Of a stretch of DNA of 25,643 nt, positions 6,958 to 15,163 are shown piece by piece. Origin of the DNA: Planctomycetota bacterium (GTDB lineage: Bacteria > Planctomycetota > Phycisphaerae > FEN-1346 > JAACEH01). The translations under genes and the position numbers were made by a program. The stretch spans positions 1 to 25,643 of the forward strand of contig JAFGPY010000452.1 in assembly GCA_016935955.1 (NCBI GenBank), written 5' to 3'. The notes beneath the pieces are model-generated. The model was not told the DNA's origin and made no database searches. It saw only the letters and a program-made list of their open reading frames with translations. Within the stretch, counting starts at the first letter, position 1, and each line of letters opens with the position of its first letter.

Positions 6958-9939
6958 TCAGAAGGTGAACTCGGCGTACAGTCCGATCGAAAGATCAACC
7001 CCCTCCTGATAGTTGGTGCGCGTCTTCTGGCCCACCACATAGTCGCTGCGGTATTCCGTCCGGATGTGGGGATTGGTCAGGTTCTTGGCTTGGAACTTCA
7101 GCTTCAGGTACTTGCCCAGGCCCTGAGTCACGCTGACGTTGAGCGTGTCGTGCTCCATGGCGTAGACGTTCGGCACGAAGTTGCCGCCCGACTGCCCGGC
7201 CCCGGCCACCAGCGTGTCGCCCTTGACCGTGTAGAAGGCCGCCAGTTCCGTGCCGGTCTTCTCGATGTTGTAGGTCACGAAGATGTTGTAGAGGTACTTC
7301 GGCGCGTTGACCATCTCGCGCGTCGGCATCGGCACGTCCAGGTCCTCGAACTGCTCCGCCTCGTCCTCCGGCAGCGTCACCTCGGAGTTGATCAGCGTCG
7401 TATTGCCGCCGATCGACAATCCCCTAAGCGGCGACCAAAGATGCCCCAAGTCCTGGCGAACCTCGAACTCCCAGCCGTGCAGCGTGCCGTCCGGGTAGTT
7501 GACCGGCATCGTGTAAGTGAATCCCGCATTCCGCTGCACATACTCGATCGGGTCCTTGATGTCCTTCTTGAAGTACGAGGCCGAGATCAGGCCGCCCTTG
7601 TACGGCGTGTAGTCCAGCCGCAGGTCCCAGTTCCGCAGGTGGCTCATCTGGAGGCCGGGGTTGCCGATGAAGATGTCGGCCCCGAGGAACTCCATCTGTT
7701 GGATGGGCGTCAGTTCCTTGAAGGTCTGCCGGGCCACGGTGTGGGCGAACGTCCCGCGAAGCGAGATCTGCTCGATCGGCTTCAGTTCGCCGCCGATCGA
7801 CCCTAACATATCGCGCCGCTTGAAGTTCACGTCGGCCTCGTCGCCCTCGAGCTTGACGATGCCCACGCCGTCCAGCGGCACCCAGGTCACGTCCTCTTCG
7901 GCCTCGTTCTTGATGCTCAAGGCCGTCTTCTCGAAACGCGACCCCCAGATGACCTTGAATTGCTTGCAGATCGGAAAGTCCGTCATCCAGTACCAGGCGG
8001 TGATCTTCTGGTGGCCGCGATAGTCCACGTCGATCTCGGCGCCCGTCATCGGGTGCTCTTCCCACGGGAAATGCGCGCTCCAGAACTCCTCCCACGGGCC
8101 CTCGTACTGCGCCGCATTGTCGTTAAAGTTGCTGAACGACTCCTGGTCGTAGGTCCGCTCCACCACGTCGTTGAACCGGCCGACCTTCACGTAGCCCTCC
8201 GTCTCGGTCCACTGCCGGAACGGAAACTTCAGGTTGAACGAGTACTGGTCGCTCTCCTCCTTGATCTCCTTCCAGACGCGCTGCACGTTGCCCAGGGTGA
8301 AGTTGGCGCTGGGCTTATAGGGCCGGTGGACCTCCTCGGTCTCGAACGGCATGACCCACGGCGGAAAGCCCGGCTTGTAGACCTTCGGCCACCACATCGA
8401 CCCGAACTGCCGCTTGTCCGGCTCGTACAGCCGGGCCGTGCTGTGGGCAAATGTCCAGTCGGCCTCCGGGGGCAGAATCATAAGCACGCGGTCGAATCCC
8501 GTCTCGCCTATCGGAGCCTTGTGCGTGCCGCGTATCTGGAACGTCTCCGTGATCCGCTCCGAGTACTTCAGCGTCTCGGTCCGCAGGTACGGCGACATGT
8601 CTTGCTTCACGTTGCCTTCATGGAACGAGTCGTTGCGGCTGTAGTCCTTGGGGAAGTAGTACTCCTTGCCGCGCGTGTTCTCGGCCAGGATCGCCGTGTC
8701 CTCGGCAATGCGCGTGTACATGTAGGTGGCGGCGAGCGACTGCCCGGCGCCTTCGATGCCGGCCGTCAGCAGGCTTCCCCATTGCACCTCCTGCTTGCCC
8801 TTGACGATGTCCCACAGCGCCGTCTTGAAGTCCTCGTCGCCCGCGATCTGGTGCTTCTGCGGTGTCAGCGGATCGCCGGGATTCTCCACCCAGAACGAAT
8901 CGTCGAGGCCCCGGTCGTAGAAGAAGCTGTCACGCTTGTAGAAGAAGTTCATCAGGCCGCCCACCTTCACGTCCTCGATCAGCGACCGCTTGCCGCCGGC
9001 CGTCAGCGACCAGTCATAGTCCACCGGCGACTCTTCCCGCGACACGCCGAGCGCCCCCGTGAAGCTGTCGCTGCCCAAGGGGATCCCTCGCGTGTCCTCC
9101 CTGCCCAGCATCGTCACGCCGCCGCGCTTGTAGCTCAGGAACTCGTGCATGTGCTTGACCTGGGTGTTGTGGCTGTACTTGCCGCCCAGCTTCAGGACCG
9201 TCTCGTTCGGGATGCCCTTCAGGATCACGTTCACCGCGCCACCCGAGGCGTCGCCCTGCTGGTCAGGCGTAAAGGTCTTGCTGACGCGAACGCTCTCGAT
9301 CACGTCGCTGGGGAACTGGTCAAGCTGCACGGCCCGCTTGTCCACGTCGGCCGTCGGCAGTCGCACGCCGTTCATCTGCGAGTTCACGTAGCGGTCCGGC
9401 AGGCCACGAATCACCGCGTACTTGCCCTCCTGCACCGTGGCCCCCGGCACCAGTTTCAGGGCGCTGGCCGCATCGCCGAGTCCAGCCTTGCTCATCAGGT
9501 CGCTGCTGATCGAGTCCATCAGCGCCGGGCTCTCCACACGCAAGTCCAGCAACGCCGCTTCCCCGCCCCCGACCTGGAGATCCTGGACGACGAACTCCTC
9601 CATCTCCGTGAACTCGCCCGAGAGCCAGCCGTCGACTTCGGTCACTTGCCCGGCCTGCACCACCACGTCGGCCTTCACCTGGCGGGTGTAACCTTCCTTC
9701 GAGAACACCAGCGTGTACGTCCCTGGCGGCACCTCGGGGAACACGTAGTTGCCCTGGTCCGTGGCCGTGACCTTCTCGCCGGTTTCGGCGATCGTCACCT
9801 GGGCCAGGGCCAGGGGGGCGTCGAAATCCTTGTCGTAGACCATGCCCCGAATGGAGCCGGCCTGCTGACCGGCAGCGGTCGCAACGGCGCTCAGCATCAC
9901 TCCCACGACGACCCAGCAGGGCGCCAACCGCTTCACCAT
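6958..9939 (-). CDS. TonB-dependent outer-membrane receptor with N-terminal carboxypeptidase-regulatory-like domain
   Basis: 993 residues from the ATG at 9939; the frame stays open to 9981, but that would overlap the upstream gene further. Features in order: signal peptide (1-24, cleavage near ATAAG), CarboxypepD_reg-like beta-sandwich at about 27-105, a TonB-box-like MEEFVV at 113-118, the plug at about 130-245 (ALKLVPGATVQEGKYAVIRG and ASGGAVNVILKG), then a long barrel domain ending in the aromatic outer-membrane insertion signal (YAEFTF). The start overlaps the upstream lipoprotein gene by 7 bases, so the two are translationally coupled. Substrate is not evident from the sequence. Co-transcription with its own TonB/ExbB/ExbD implies a private energy supply. 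Confidence 0.95.
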   Translation of the reverse strand: MVKRLAPCWVVVGVMLSAVATAAGQQAGSIRGMVYDKDFDAPLALAQVTIAETGEKVTATDQGNYVFPEVPPGTYTLVFSKEGYTRQVKADVVVQAGQVTEVDGWLSGEFTEMEEFVVQDLQVGGGEAALLDLRVESPALMDSISSDLMSKAGLGDAASALKLVPGATVQEGKYAVIRGLPDRYVNSQMNGVRLPTADVDKRAVQLDQFPSDVIESVRVSKTFTPDQQGDASGGAVNVILKGIPNETVLKLGGKYSHNTQVKHMHEFLSYKRGGVTMLGREDTRGIPLGSDSFTGALGVSREESPVDYDWSLTAGGKRSLIEDVKVGGLMNFFYKRDSFFYDRGLDDSFWVENPGDPLTPQKHQIAGDEDFKTALWDIVKGKQEVQWGSLLTAGIEGAGQSLAATYMYTRIAEDTAILAENTRGKEYYFPKDYSRNDSFHEGNVKQDMSPYLRTETLKYSERITETFQIRGTHKAPIGETGFDRVLMILPPEADWTFAHSTARLYEPDKRQFGSMWWPKVYKPGFPPWVMPFETEEVHRPYKPSANFTLGNVQRVWKEIKEESDQYSFNLKFPFRQWTETEGYVKVGRFNDVVERTYDQESFSNFNDNAAQYEGPWEEFWSAHFPWEEHPMTGAEIDVDYRGHQKITAWYWMTDFPICKQFKVIWGSRFEKTALSIKNEAEEDVTWVPLDGVGIVKLEGDEADVNFKRRDMLGSIGGELKPIEQISLRGTFAHTVARQTFKELTPIQQMEFLGADIFIGNPGLQMSHLRNWDLRLDYTPYKGGLISASYFKKDIKDPIEYVQRNAGFTYTMPVNYPDGTLHGWEFEVRQDLGHLWSPLRGLSIGGNTTLINSEVTLPEDEAEQFEDLDVPMPTREMVNAPKYLYNIFVTYNIEKTGTELAAFYTVKGDTLVAGAGQSGGNFVPNVYAMEHDTLNVSVTQGLGKYLKLKFQAKNLTNPHIRTEYRSDYVVGQKTRTNYQEGVDLSIGLYAEFTF

Positions 9940-11180
9940 GGTTGTCCTAGTCCCTCGCTGATCTGACGGATTCGCCTCCACAGGGCCGCGTCGGGCTCAA
10001 CTCCGTTCAGAGCCATGGAGCAGCAGGTGGCGCACAGGTCTTCCGCGCGCGGCCGAGAGTTCGGGTTCTCCGTTCCCTCCTCGACCGCGCGACCATAGAC
10101 CGCCAGGGCTCGCTCCGTGTTGCCCAACGCCTGGTACGCCTCGGCGATGGGACGAAGGATGCCGGCCCGATCGATGCTGACAATCTGCTCGCGTCGTTCG
10201 TCGAAGATCGCCAGGGCCGCGTCCGCCTCGGTCCGGGCCTGGGCCGTCTCGCCCGCCCGCCCGCGCATCGCCGCAAGGCGACCCATCATCGGTATCCCGT
10301 AACGCAGCGGCCAACTCGAACCGTCGGCCGCCGCCTGGGCCTCGTTCACCAGTGCCAGGGCCTTGACCCGATCGTCGTGGGCCAGTGCGTGCTCGGCCAG
10401 CTTCAGCAACAGGTTCAGCCGCACCTCGAGCGGTAGTTTGGCCGAGGAGGCCTTGATCCGTTCCTCGATCGTCGTCCGCCGGGCCTCATCGCTGTAAACG
10501 CGACTGAACAGCTCCGTGTAGGACGTCAGCGTGTTCGTCGTCACGTCGAAGCTGCCCACGGCCAGCAGTTCGTCCATGGCACGCAGGCAGGCGTCGAAAT
10601 CTTTCTCGTTGCATTTCATGATTCTCGCGGCGGCCAGCTTGCCTTGTTCGTTCTCGACGTCGACGCTCTTCTCAAACCGCGATGCTTCCGCCTCGTCCCC
10701 GAGCAGAAGGTGGGCCTGGGCGATCTTGATCCGGATGCGGTCGCGCCGCCAATCCTCGGTGATCTTGCAGACTTCGGTGGCCGCGTGCACACACTGGCGG
10801 GCCTGGGCGTCGCAGCCCCGGAGGGCGAAGTACGACGCCAGATCGGCGTACGCGGCGCCGCGACGCCAGTTGTCGATTCTGCCGATGTAGCCGCGAGCCC
10901 GCTGCCCTTGGTCGAGCTCCAGGCACGTCACGACAACGCCTTCCTGCGCCCGGCAACGGTCCTTGATGTGCGGGTCCGTCGGAATGGCCGTCGCCGTGCG
11001 AAAAGCCAGGGCCAGCAACTCCGCCCGAAAAGTGGCAAGGGGCTTGTCCGCACAGGTCGCACTGTTGTGTGCGGCCTGTGCAGACGAGTCCCGCCCGGCC
11101 TGACCGGTGCAGCCGGCGGCACACAACGCAGTGGTAACAAGCAACAGCGGAAGTCCAAACTTCTCTAACCTGGCAGTCAT
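9933..11180 (-). CDS. Lipoprotein with TPR-like helical repeats
   Basis: 415 residues. The N-terminus is a lipoprotein signal with Cys24 in LCAAGC. The mature protein is alpha-helical with repeated TPR-like units, for instance RRGAAYADLASYFALRGCDA, LLKLAEHALAHDDRVKALAL and AEAYQALGNTERALAVYG, and an unusually high number of cysteines (CADK, CRAQEG, CLELDQG, CDAQARQCVHA, CKI, CATCC), which may form disulfides in the periplasm. It overlaps the receptor gene by 7 bases and so is probably made with the receptor in a fixed ratio. It could be an accessory protein at the receptor. I do not recognise a named family. Confidence 0.75.
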   Translation of the reverse strand: MTARLEKFGLPLLLVTTALCAAGCTGQAGRDSSAQAAHNSATCADKPLATFRAELLALAFRTATAIPTDPHIKDRCRAQEGVVVTCLELDQGQRARGYIGRIDNWRRGAAYADLASYFALRGCDAQARQCVHAATEVCKITEDWRRDRIRIKIAQAHLLLGDEAEASRFEKSVDVENEQGKLAAARIMKCNEKDFDACLRAMDELLAVGSFDVTTNTLTSYTELFSRVYSDEARRTTIEERIKASSAKLPLEVRLNLLLKLAEHALAHDDRVKALALVNEAQAAADGSSWPLRYGIPMMGRLAAMRGRAGETAQARTEADAALAIFDERREQIVSIDRAGILRPIAEAYQALGNTERALAVYGRAVEEGTENPNSRPRAEDLCATCCSMALNGVEPDAALWRRIRQISEGLGQPW

Positions 11181-11201
11181 CAGGGGCCTCTCTTCAGAAG
11201 A

Positions 11202-11246
11202 CGATCTGATGGCAGGATGCAGGGGTCCACACCTGCCACCAGATCG
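11202..11246 (-). other. Strong stem-loop between the beta-helix gene and the lipoprotein gene
   Basis: Arms 11202-11208 (CGATCTG) and 11210-11216 (TGGCAGG) pair with 11232-11238 (CCTGCCA) and 11240-11246 (CAGATCG), leaving one A/C mismatch and a 15-base loop. Read leftward, no run of T follows, so it is not a textbook terminator. It could be a partial terminator or an mRNA-stabilising element that lets the abundant secreted proteins be made in excess over the receptor genes. Confidence 0.6.
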
Positions 11247-11293
11247 CTGTTCCCAACCGTGACTTCTCCGTCTCCGTCGTCTGCTGCGGGACC

Positions 11294-12994
11294 TTACTGG
11301 TTGATCACGCGGTAGAACTTGCCCGCCTCAACCGGCGTCAGGTCCGTCACCGACATCGTGCCGCCCGTGCCCACCAGGCAGCCGATCGGCGTCCAGTTCT
11401 GCAGGTCCGTCGATTCCTCGATCGTGTAGACCGTGCCACTGACGGTCGGGAAGAAGATCGAGTAGGTCACCGCCGGCGCGGCCGGCGGATCCTCGGTGTT
11501 CATCGTTGTCACCGTCATGCCGTAGGCATCCGTCGCCGTCCAGCCTTCGAGCCAGTTGTTCGTGGCGCTGAAGGCGCCGCGGAACGGAGCCGGCGTGAAG
11601 AAGCCGTCGGCCGGCGCCGTCTTGACGCTCGTCACCGCGTCGTTGGCCGCACACGGATTCAGGCTCGTCACGCGGATCATCGTCTTGCCGCCGCGAGTGA
11701 CCGGGGCGGCGCGGTTGATGTACTGGATGGGCTGGGTGCTCGCCGTCACGTTGTTCTTGCCGGCCTGGTGCACGCCGCGGCTCGTCGACTCCGTGTAGGC
11801 CGAGGCGTAGAGGTTCTGGTAGAACACGCTGTCGGTGATCTCCGCCAGGTAACCGTCCACCTGGGCCTGGTAGTGCGGCGGGTTGGCGCTGGAGGCCGTC
11901 GTCCACGTGGAGGCCCACGAAAGCGTGCCGTTGTACCCGTAGCCGTTGGCCCCGTCGCCGTCGCTGTTGTCGTTCTTCACGAGGGCCTCGCCGAGGTTCA
12001 TGAAGACGCAGTTGCGGTACTGGACCCGGGCGTTGTCACGCCAGGCCGTCCCGTGGTCTCCATCCACCGGCTGGCCGATGACCGTCGCGTTGTAGATCGC
12101 CGTCGTGGTGACCGGCACCGCGTCGCTGTCCTCGGCGCCGTCGGCCTCGAAGCAGTTGTCGCCCACGCCCGAACCCTGCGCGGCGTCGGTGCTGTAGCCC
12201 TGGACGATCAGGAGGAACTGGGCCTTGCCGCGCCAGCCCTCGTCCACGTCGAAGCTGTCGTCGCCGACGTTCCAGATGCTGACGTACTTCAGGTTGACCG
12301 TGCCGCCCCAGATCTCCACGCCGTCGTCGACGTTGTTAATGACCTCGACGTGGTGGATGTCGGTCTCGCGGCCGATGCCGCCCAGCGACAGACCGTTCAA
12401 CTCGTTGGCCAGCCCGATCACCTTGCCGCCGTAACGAAGTGACAGGTAACTGATCGAGCCGCTGTCGTCATCGTCGTTGCCGCCGCCGTAGAGCACCTTG
12501 GTGTCGCTCGAGCCGGAGGCCGTCAGACCTTCCATCTGCTTCTGGTTCAGGGCGTCAAACGTCTTGCTGTTGGCCCGGCCCAGCACAATGACGGGGCTGC
12601 CGCCGTAGTGCGACGCGGAAATGTAGGCGTCGCCCATGATCGTCAGGTTGCCCCACTCGTTGCAGCCCTCGTGCCAGCTCGTCATGGTGTCGTTCGACGA
12701 GGTCATGATCACCGGGGCGTCCTTGGTGCCCTTGACGTAGATCTTCGCGCCGCGGCAGACGGCCAGGCTGCCCTGGTCGGCCACGAGGCTCTTGACGACC
12801 GTGCCGGCCTGGATCGTCAACGTCGCGCCCGGCAGGACGTAAATCTGCTTCTTCAACTGGTAGGTGTTGTTCGAGGTCCAGGTCACCGACCCGGAGATGT
12901 CGCTGCTGACCGCGACCGTGGCTGCCTGCGCGACGCCGCCCAGGACCAAGGCCAGAAGGGCACTCAAAACTGCCGCAATCTTCGTAGTTCTCAT
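11294..12994 (-). CDS. Secreted parallel beta-helix-like protein
   Basis: 566 residues; GGAG lies 8 bases before the ATG. Residues 1-24 are a signal peptide (ending GGVAQA). The body is Gly/Asp/Asn-rich with short beta-strand repeats such as YVLPGATLTIQAGTVVKS, GAKIYVKGTKDAPVIMTSS and WGNLTIMGDAYIS. This is typical of right-handed beta-helix proteins of the type found beside TonB receptors. Acidic turns (GGGNDDDDSGS, DVDEGWRG) could bind Ca2+. The C-terminus (YTIEESTDLQNWTPIG ... GKFYRVINQ) matches a terminal module common in secreted Verrucomicrobia/Planctomycetes proteins. No catalytic motif is recognised. It may be a surface substrate-binding partner of the receptor, by inference from position. 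Confidence 0.8.
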   Translation of the reverse strand: MRTTKIAAVLSALLALVLGGVAQAATVAVSSDISGSVTWTSNNTYQLKKQIYVLPGATLTIQAGTVVKSLVADQGSLAVCRGAKIYVKGTKDAPVIMTSSNDTMTSWHEGCNEWGNLTIMGDAYISASHYGGSPVIVLGRANSKTFDALNQKQMEGLTASGSSDTKVLYGGGNDDDDSGSISYLSLRYGGKVIGLANELNGLSLGGIGRETDIHHVEVINNVDDGVEIWGGTVNLKYVSIWNVGDDSFDVDEGWRGKAQFLLIVQGYSTDAAQGSGVGDNCFEADGAEDSDAVPVTTTAIYNATVIGQPVDGDHGTAWRDNARVQYRNCVFMNLGEALVKNDNSDGDGANGYGYNGTLSWASTWTTASSANPPHYQAQVDGYLAEITDSVFYQNLYASAYTESTSRGVHQAGKNNVTASTQPIQYINRAAPVTRGGKTMIRVTSLNPCAANDAVTSVKTAPADGFFTPAPFRGAFSATNNWLEGWTATDAYGMTVTTMNTEDPPAAPAVTYSIFFPTVSGTVYTIEESTDLQNWTPIGCLVGTGGTMSVTDLTPVEAGKFYRVINQ

Positions 12995-13050
12995 GGTTTT
13001 AACTCCATTTCGTGTCGTGTTTCAGTTCAGAGAAAACAAGCCTGTGCGGC

Positions 13051-13647
13051 TTACGCGTTGCCGCCATTGCGGCGCTTGGCAAACAGTCCGATCAGACCCA
13101 GACCCAGCAGACCCATGGTCGCCGGCTCCGGAATGGCCGTCGTCCCCATCGTGGCGTTGCCGCCGACGTTGCCGGTCAGCGTGCCGCCGTCGTTCGGGGC
13201 CACACCCGCGTTGGCGGCGCCGTAGGCCACGCCGGCGCCGGGGCCGGTGGCGGCATCGTTGTAAGGCAGGTCAAACCACAATACCCAACAGGTGTCCACC
13301 AGAGGCGTGTAACCCGGGATGTCCGACGTGTTCACCTGGGCGAACGGATAGGCCTTGCCGGCGCTGGTCGTGCCGACCGCGTGCAATCCGATACCGCCGA
13401 CGTAGAGCAGATAATCGTCCGAGTCCCACAGCCAGCTCGACGAGGTGTCGCCACTCGGCTGCGCGTCATACGGCGTGCCATTCATGCCGTCGCCGTCAAT
13501 ATCCAGAAGCATGACCACCGTGCCGTCGGCGATCTTCACGCCGGACTCGTCCATGCCGTAACGCAGTGCCGGAGAGAAAGTGACGGACGCCTGGGCGGAC
13601 ACGGCCATGAGGGCCACAACAAGGGTAATCGTCAGAGTTTTCTTCAT
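13051..13647 (-). CDS. PEP-CTERM sorting domain protein
   Basis: 198 residues; AAGGAA precedes the ATG at good spacing. An N-terminal signal peptide (MKKTLTITLVVALMAVSAQA) and a C-terminal PEP-CTERM tripartite signal are both clear: IPEPATM at about 169-175, a hydrophobic helix LLGLGLIGLFA, and the basic end KRRNGGNA. The core is Gly/Asp-rich, with DIDGDGMNG resembling a calcium loop and WLWDSDDYLLYVGG. PEP-CTERM proteins are cut and processed by an exosortase, which is not encoded in this window. It lies between two other secreted proteins in the same direction. Function beyond surface localisation is unknown. Confidence 0.92.
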   Translation of the reverse strand: MKKTLTITLVVALMAVSAQASVTFSPALRYGMDESGVKIADGTVVMLLDIDGDGMNGTPYDAQPSGDTSSSWLWDSDDYLLYVGGIGLHAVGTTSAGKAYPFAQVNTSDIPGYTPLVDTCWVLWFDLPYNDAATGPGAGVAYGAANAGVAPNDGGTLTGNVGGNATMGTTAIPEPATMGLLGLGLIGLFAKRRNGGNA

Positions 13648-13697
13648 TGCAGGGTTCCTTTTCTTCTGTCTTTGTTTTTGGCTTTCCGTGGATTGCC

Positions 13698-14672
13698 TTA
13701 CGGAAGAGCGTAAGGCATGGGAATGGTCACCTTCGTGCCCGTGTCGCCGCTGGGCAGGCGAAGCGTGATGGTCTCACCGGGATTGATGAGCTGGTCGCCG
13801 TCGACCATGTAACCGCCCCAAAGGGAATCTTCCTCTTCGTCGTAGTAAGCCGTCCGCCATGCCGACTTGTCGAAACCGGCCGTGCCGTTCTCATAGAACA
13901 GCACCGCGCGGTCCTCGCCGCCTAGGCCGGCGTCCTTCAGCTTGATCGCCACCGGATAACCGGAGCCGATGTTCAGGTCGCCGTCGTCGGCCACCAGCAG
14001 GCTGACCGAGTAGTCCGGCACGTTGCCGGGCATGATCACGGCCAACTCGTCGTCCGAGTCGTTGCGGATGATGAACGTCGTCTCAGGGGCGATGATCGTG
14101 TCGTTGTCGACGCCGAAGCCTTCCCACACCTGGCCGTCGTCGGCCACGTCGTCATCGTTCCAGTAGGCCACGCGGGCCGCCGACGGGTTCTGCTGCATGT
14201 TCAGCCGGTTGTTGACGAACAGCAGGATGGTCGTGTCAGCGTTGAACGAAACGCCCTTCAGGCCGGCCGGGAGGAGGCTGCCCAAGGTGTGGTGCTTGTA
14301 GATGCGAAACGTGTCGGTCGCGCTGACGTGGCTGAGCACGTCCGTGTCGCTCAGGACGAGGTCGCCCGTGCCGTTGCCGACGATCGTGCTCCAGAGGCCC
14401 TCACCGTCGCCGGTGATGAACCGCACGTAGTAGGCGCCGGCCCACTCGTCCTCGGCGAACGGGTCGCCGTCGACGGTCAACGTGCTGTTCGGAGCGTCGA
14501 CGGAAGCTGCGGTGAACGTCCCGTGTTCCACCTGGTTCAGCGGAATGCTGAGCCGCACGTCCGCGTTGGCGGGCACCGTCGCCTTCAGGTAGCCCACCAC
14601 TGCGGCGCCGGCCGACTGGGCGACCAGCGCCAACAGCGATGCTGCAATGATCGCACTTGCCTTGATTTTCAT
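13698..14672 (-). CDS. Secreted TIGR02597-like protein, first gene of the leftward set
   Basis: 324 residues from the ATG at 14672. The frame extends to a GTG at 14687, but that stretch is the ribosome binding site itself (GAGGAAAGAG), so 14672 is preferred. A signal peptide of about 24 residues (ending QSAGA) is followed by the pattern TVPANADVRLSIPLNQVEHG, later LLFVNNRLNMQQNPSAARVA and the end MPYALP. This agrees with the TIGR02597 group of secreted proteins of unknown function in Verrucomicrobia and related bacteria; the family call is from memory of its patterns. The length fits and no PEP-CTERM tail is present. In this operon it probably works at the cell surface with the receptor. Confidence 0.75.
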   Translation of the reverse strand: MKIKASAIIAASLLALVAQSAGAAVVGYLKATVPANADVRLSIPLNQVEHGTFTAASVDAPNSTLTVDGDPFAEDEWAGAYYVRFITGDGEGLWSTIVGNGTGDLVLSDTDVLSHVSATDTFRIYKHHTLGSLLPAGLKGVSFNADTTILLFVNNRLNMQQNPSAARVAYWNDDDVADDGQVWEGFGVDNDTIIAPETTFIIRNDSDDELAVIMPGNVPDYSVSLLVADDGDLNIGSGYPVAIKLKDAGLGGEDRAVLFYENGTAGFDKSAWRTAYYDEEEDSLWGGYMVDGDQLINPGETITLRLPSGDTGTKVTIPMPYALP

Positions 14673-15163
14673 GGTCTCTTTCCTCACTGGGGTTCATGGA
14701 CTTCCACTGGTCGCGATCCGGAACCCCGTGCGCTCTGTCTTCCCCTCGAGGGCAGAGCCTGAGTTGCCGAATCGCCTATTGTCGGATGGGACCCTCCTCA
14801 CTCCGTGTGAAGTATGTCCCAAGAATGTGCACGTCCAGTTAGCGTTGCATCTGCTTTCCACTAACTCCGTCTCACCCGGCCTCCTTTCTCTCCCGTTTAC
14901 CCGGTGACCTCCTTGAGAACCGGTCGTGTCGCTTGTCCGCCCGGCACGCAAGTATGCCCGCGCAGAATTAGCAGGCGGTGTCGACGGCGCTCGGCTTGGA
15001 CGAGTTCGGCGTTAGTCTCCGGGTCAACGAGGGACGTGAGGGCGGGGAATCCGGGGACGGCGTTTCTGTGCGGACCTTAGTGAGGAAACAACGCAGGCCT
15101 CACGAAAAGGTAACGCACGAAGCCGACAATGATGGTAAACGGCGCCGTACGAGAGAGATGACT
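14673..15163. promoter_or_regulatory. Divergent intergenic region controlling both gene sets
   Basis: About 490 bases lie between the leftward TonB gene set and the rightward metallophosphoesterase. No gene is supported. On the minus strand at 14823-14804 there is a 7-4-7 spaced CTT repeat resembling the site upstream of pstS. Further up the same leader, 14837-14844 and 14859-14866 form a stem that pairs fully only in the leftward RNA (one G-U pair). No sigma-70 hexamer pair was convincing, and no cobalamin-riboswitch B12 box was seen despite the TonB receptor downstream. Confidence 0.45.

Noticed and set aside
7960..9966. Long plus-strand ORF (668 codons) opposite the TonB receptor
   Set aside because: It mirrors the receptor gene codon for codon; GC-rich third positions keep the opposite frame open. 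The translation is Arg/Leu/His-rich with no domain, while the minus strand encodes a clear receptor.
14673..14950. Possible cobalamin riboswitch ahead of a TonB system
   Set aside because: No B12 box or the surrounding conserved GCCACTG-type segments were found in the leftward leader, and the receptor is the fifth gene of the set.
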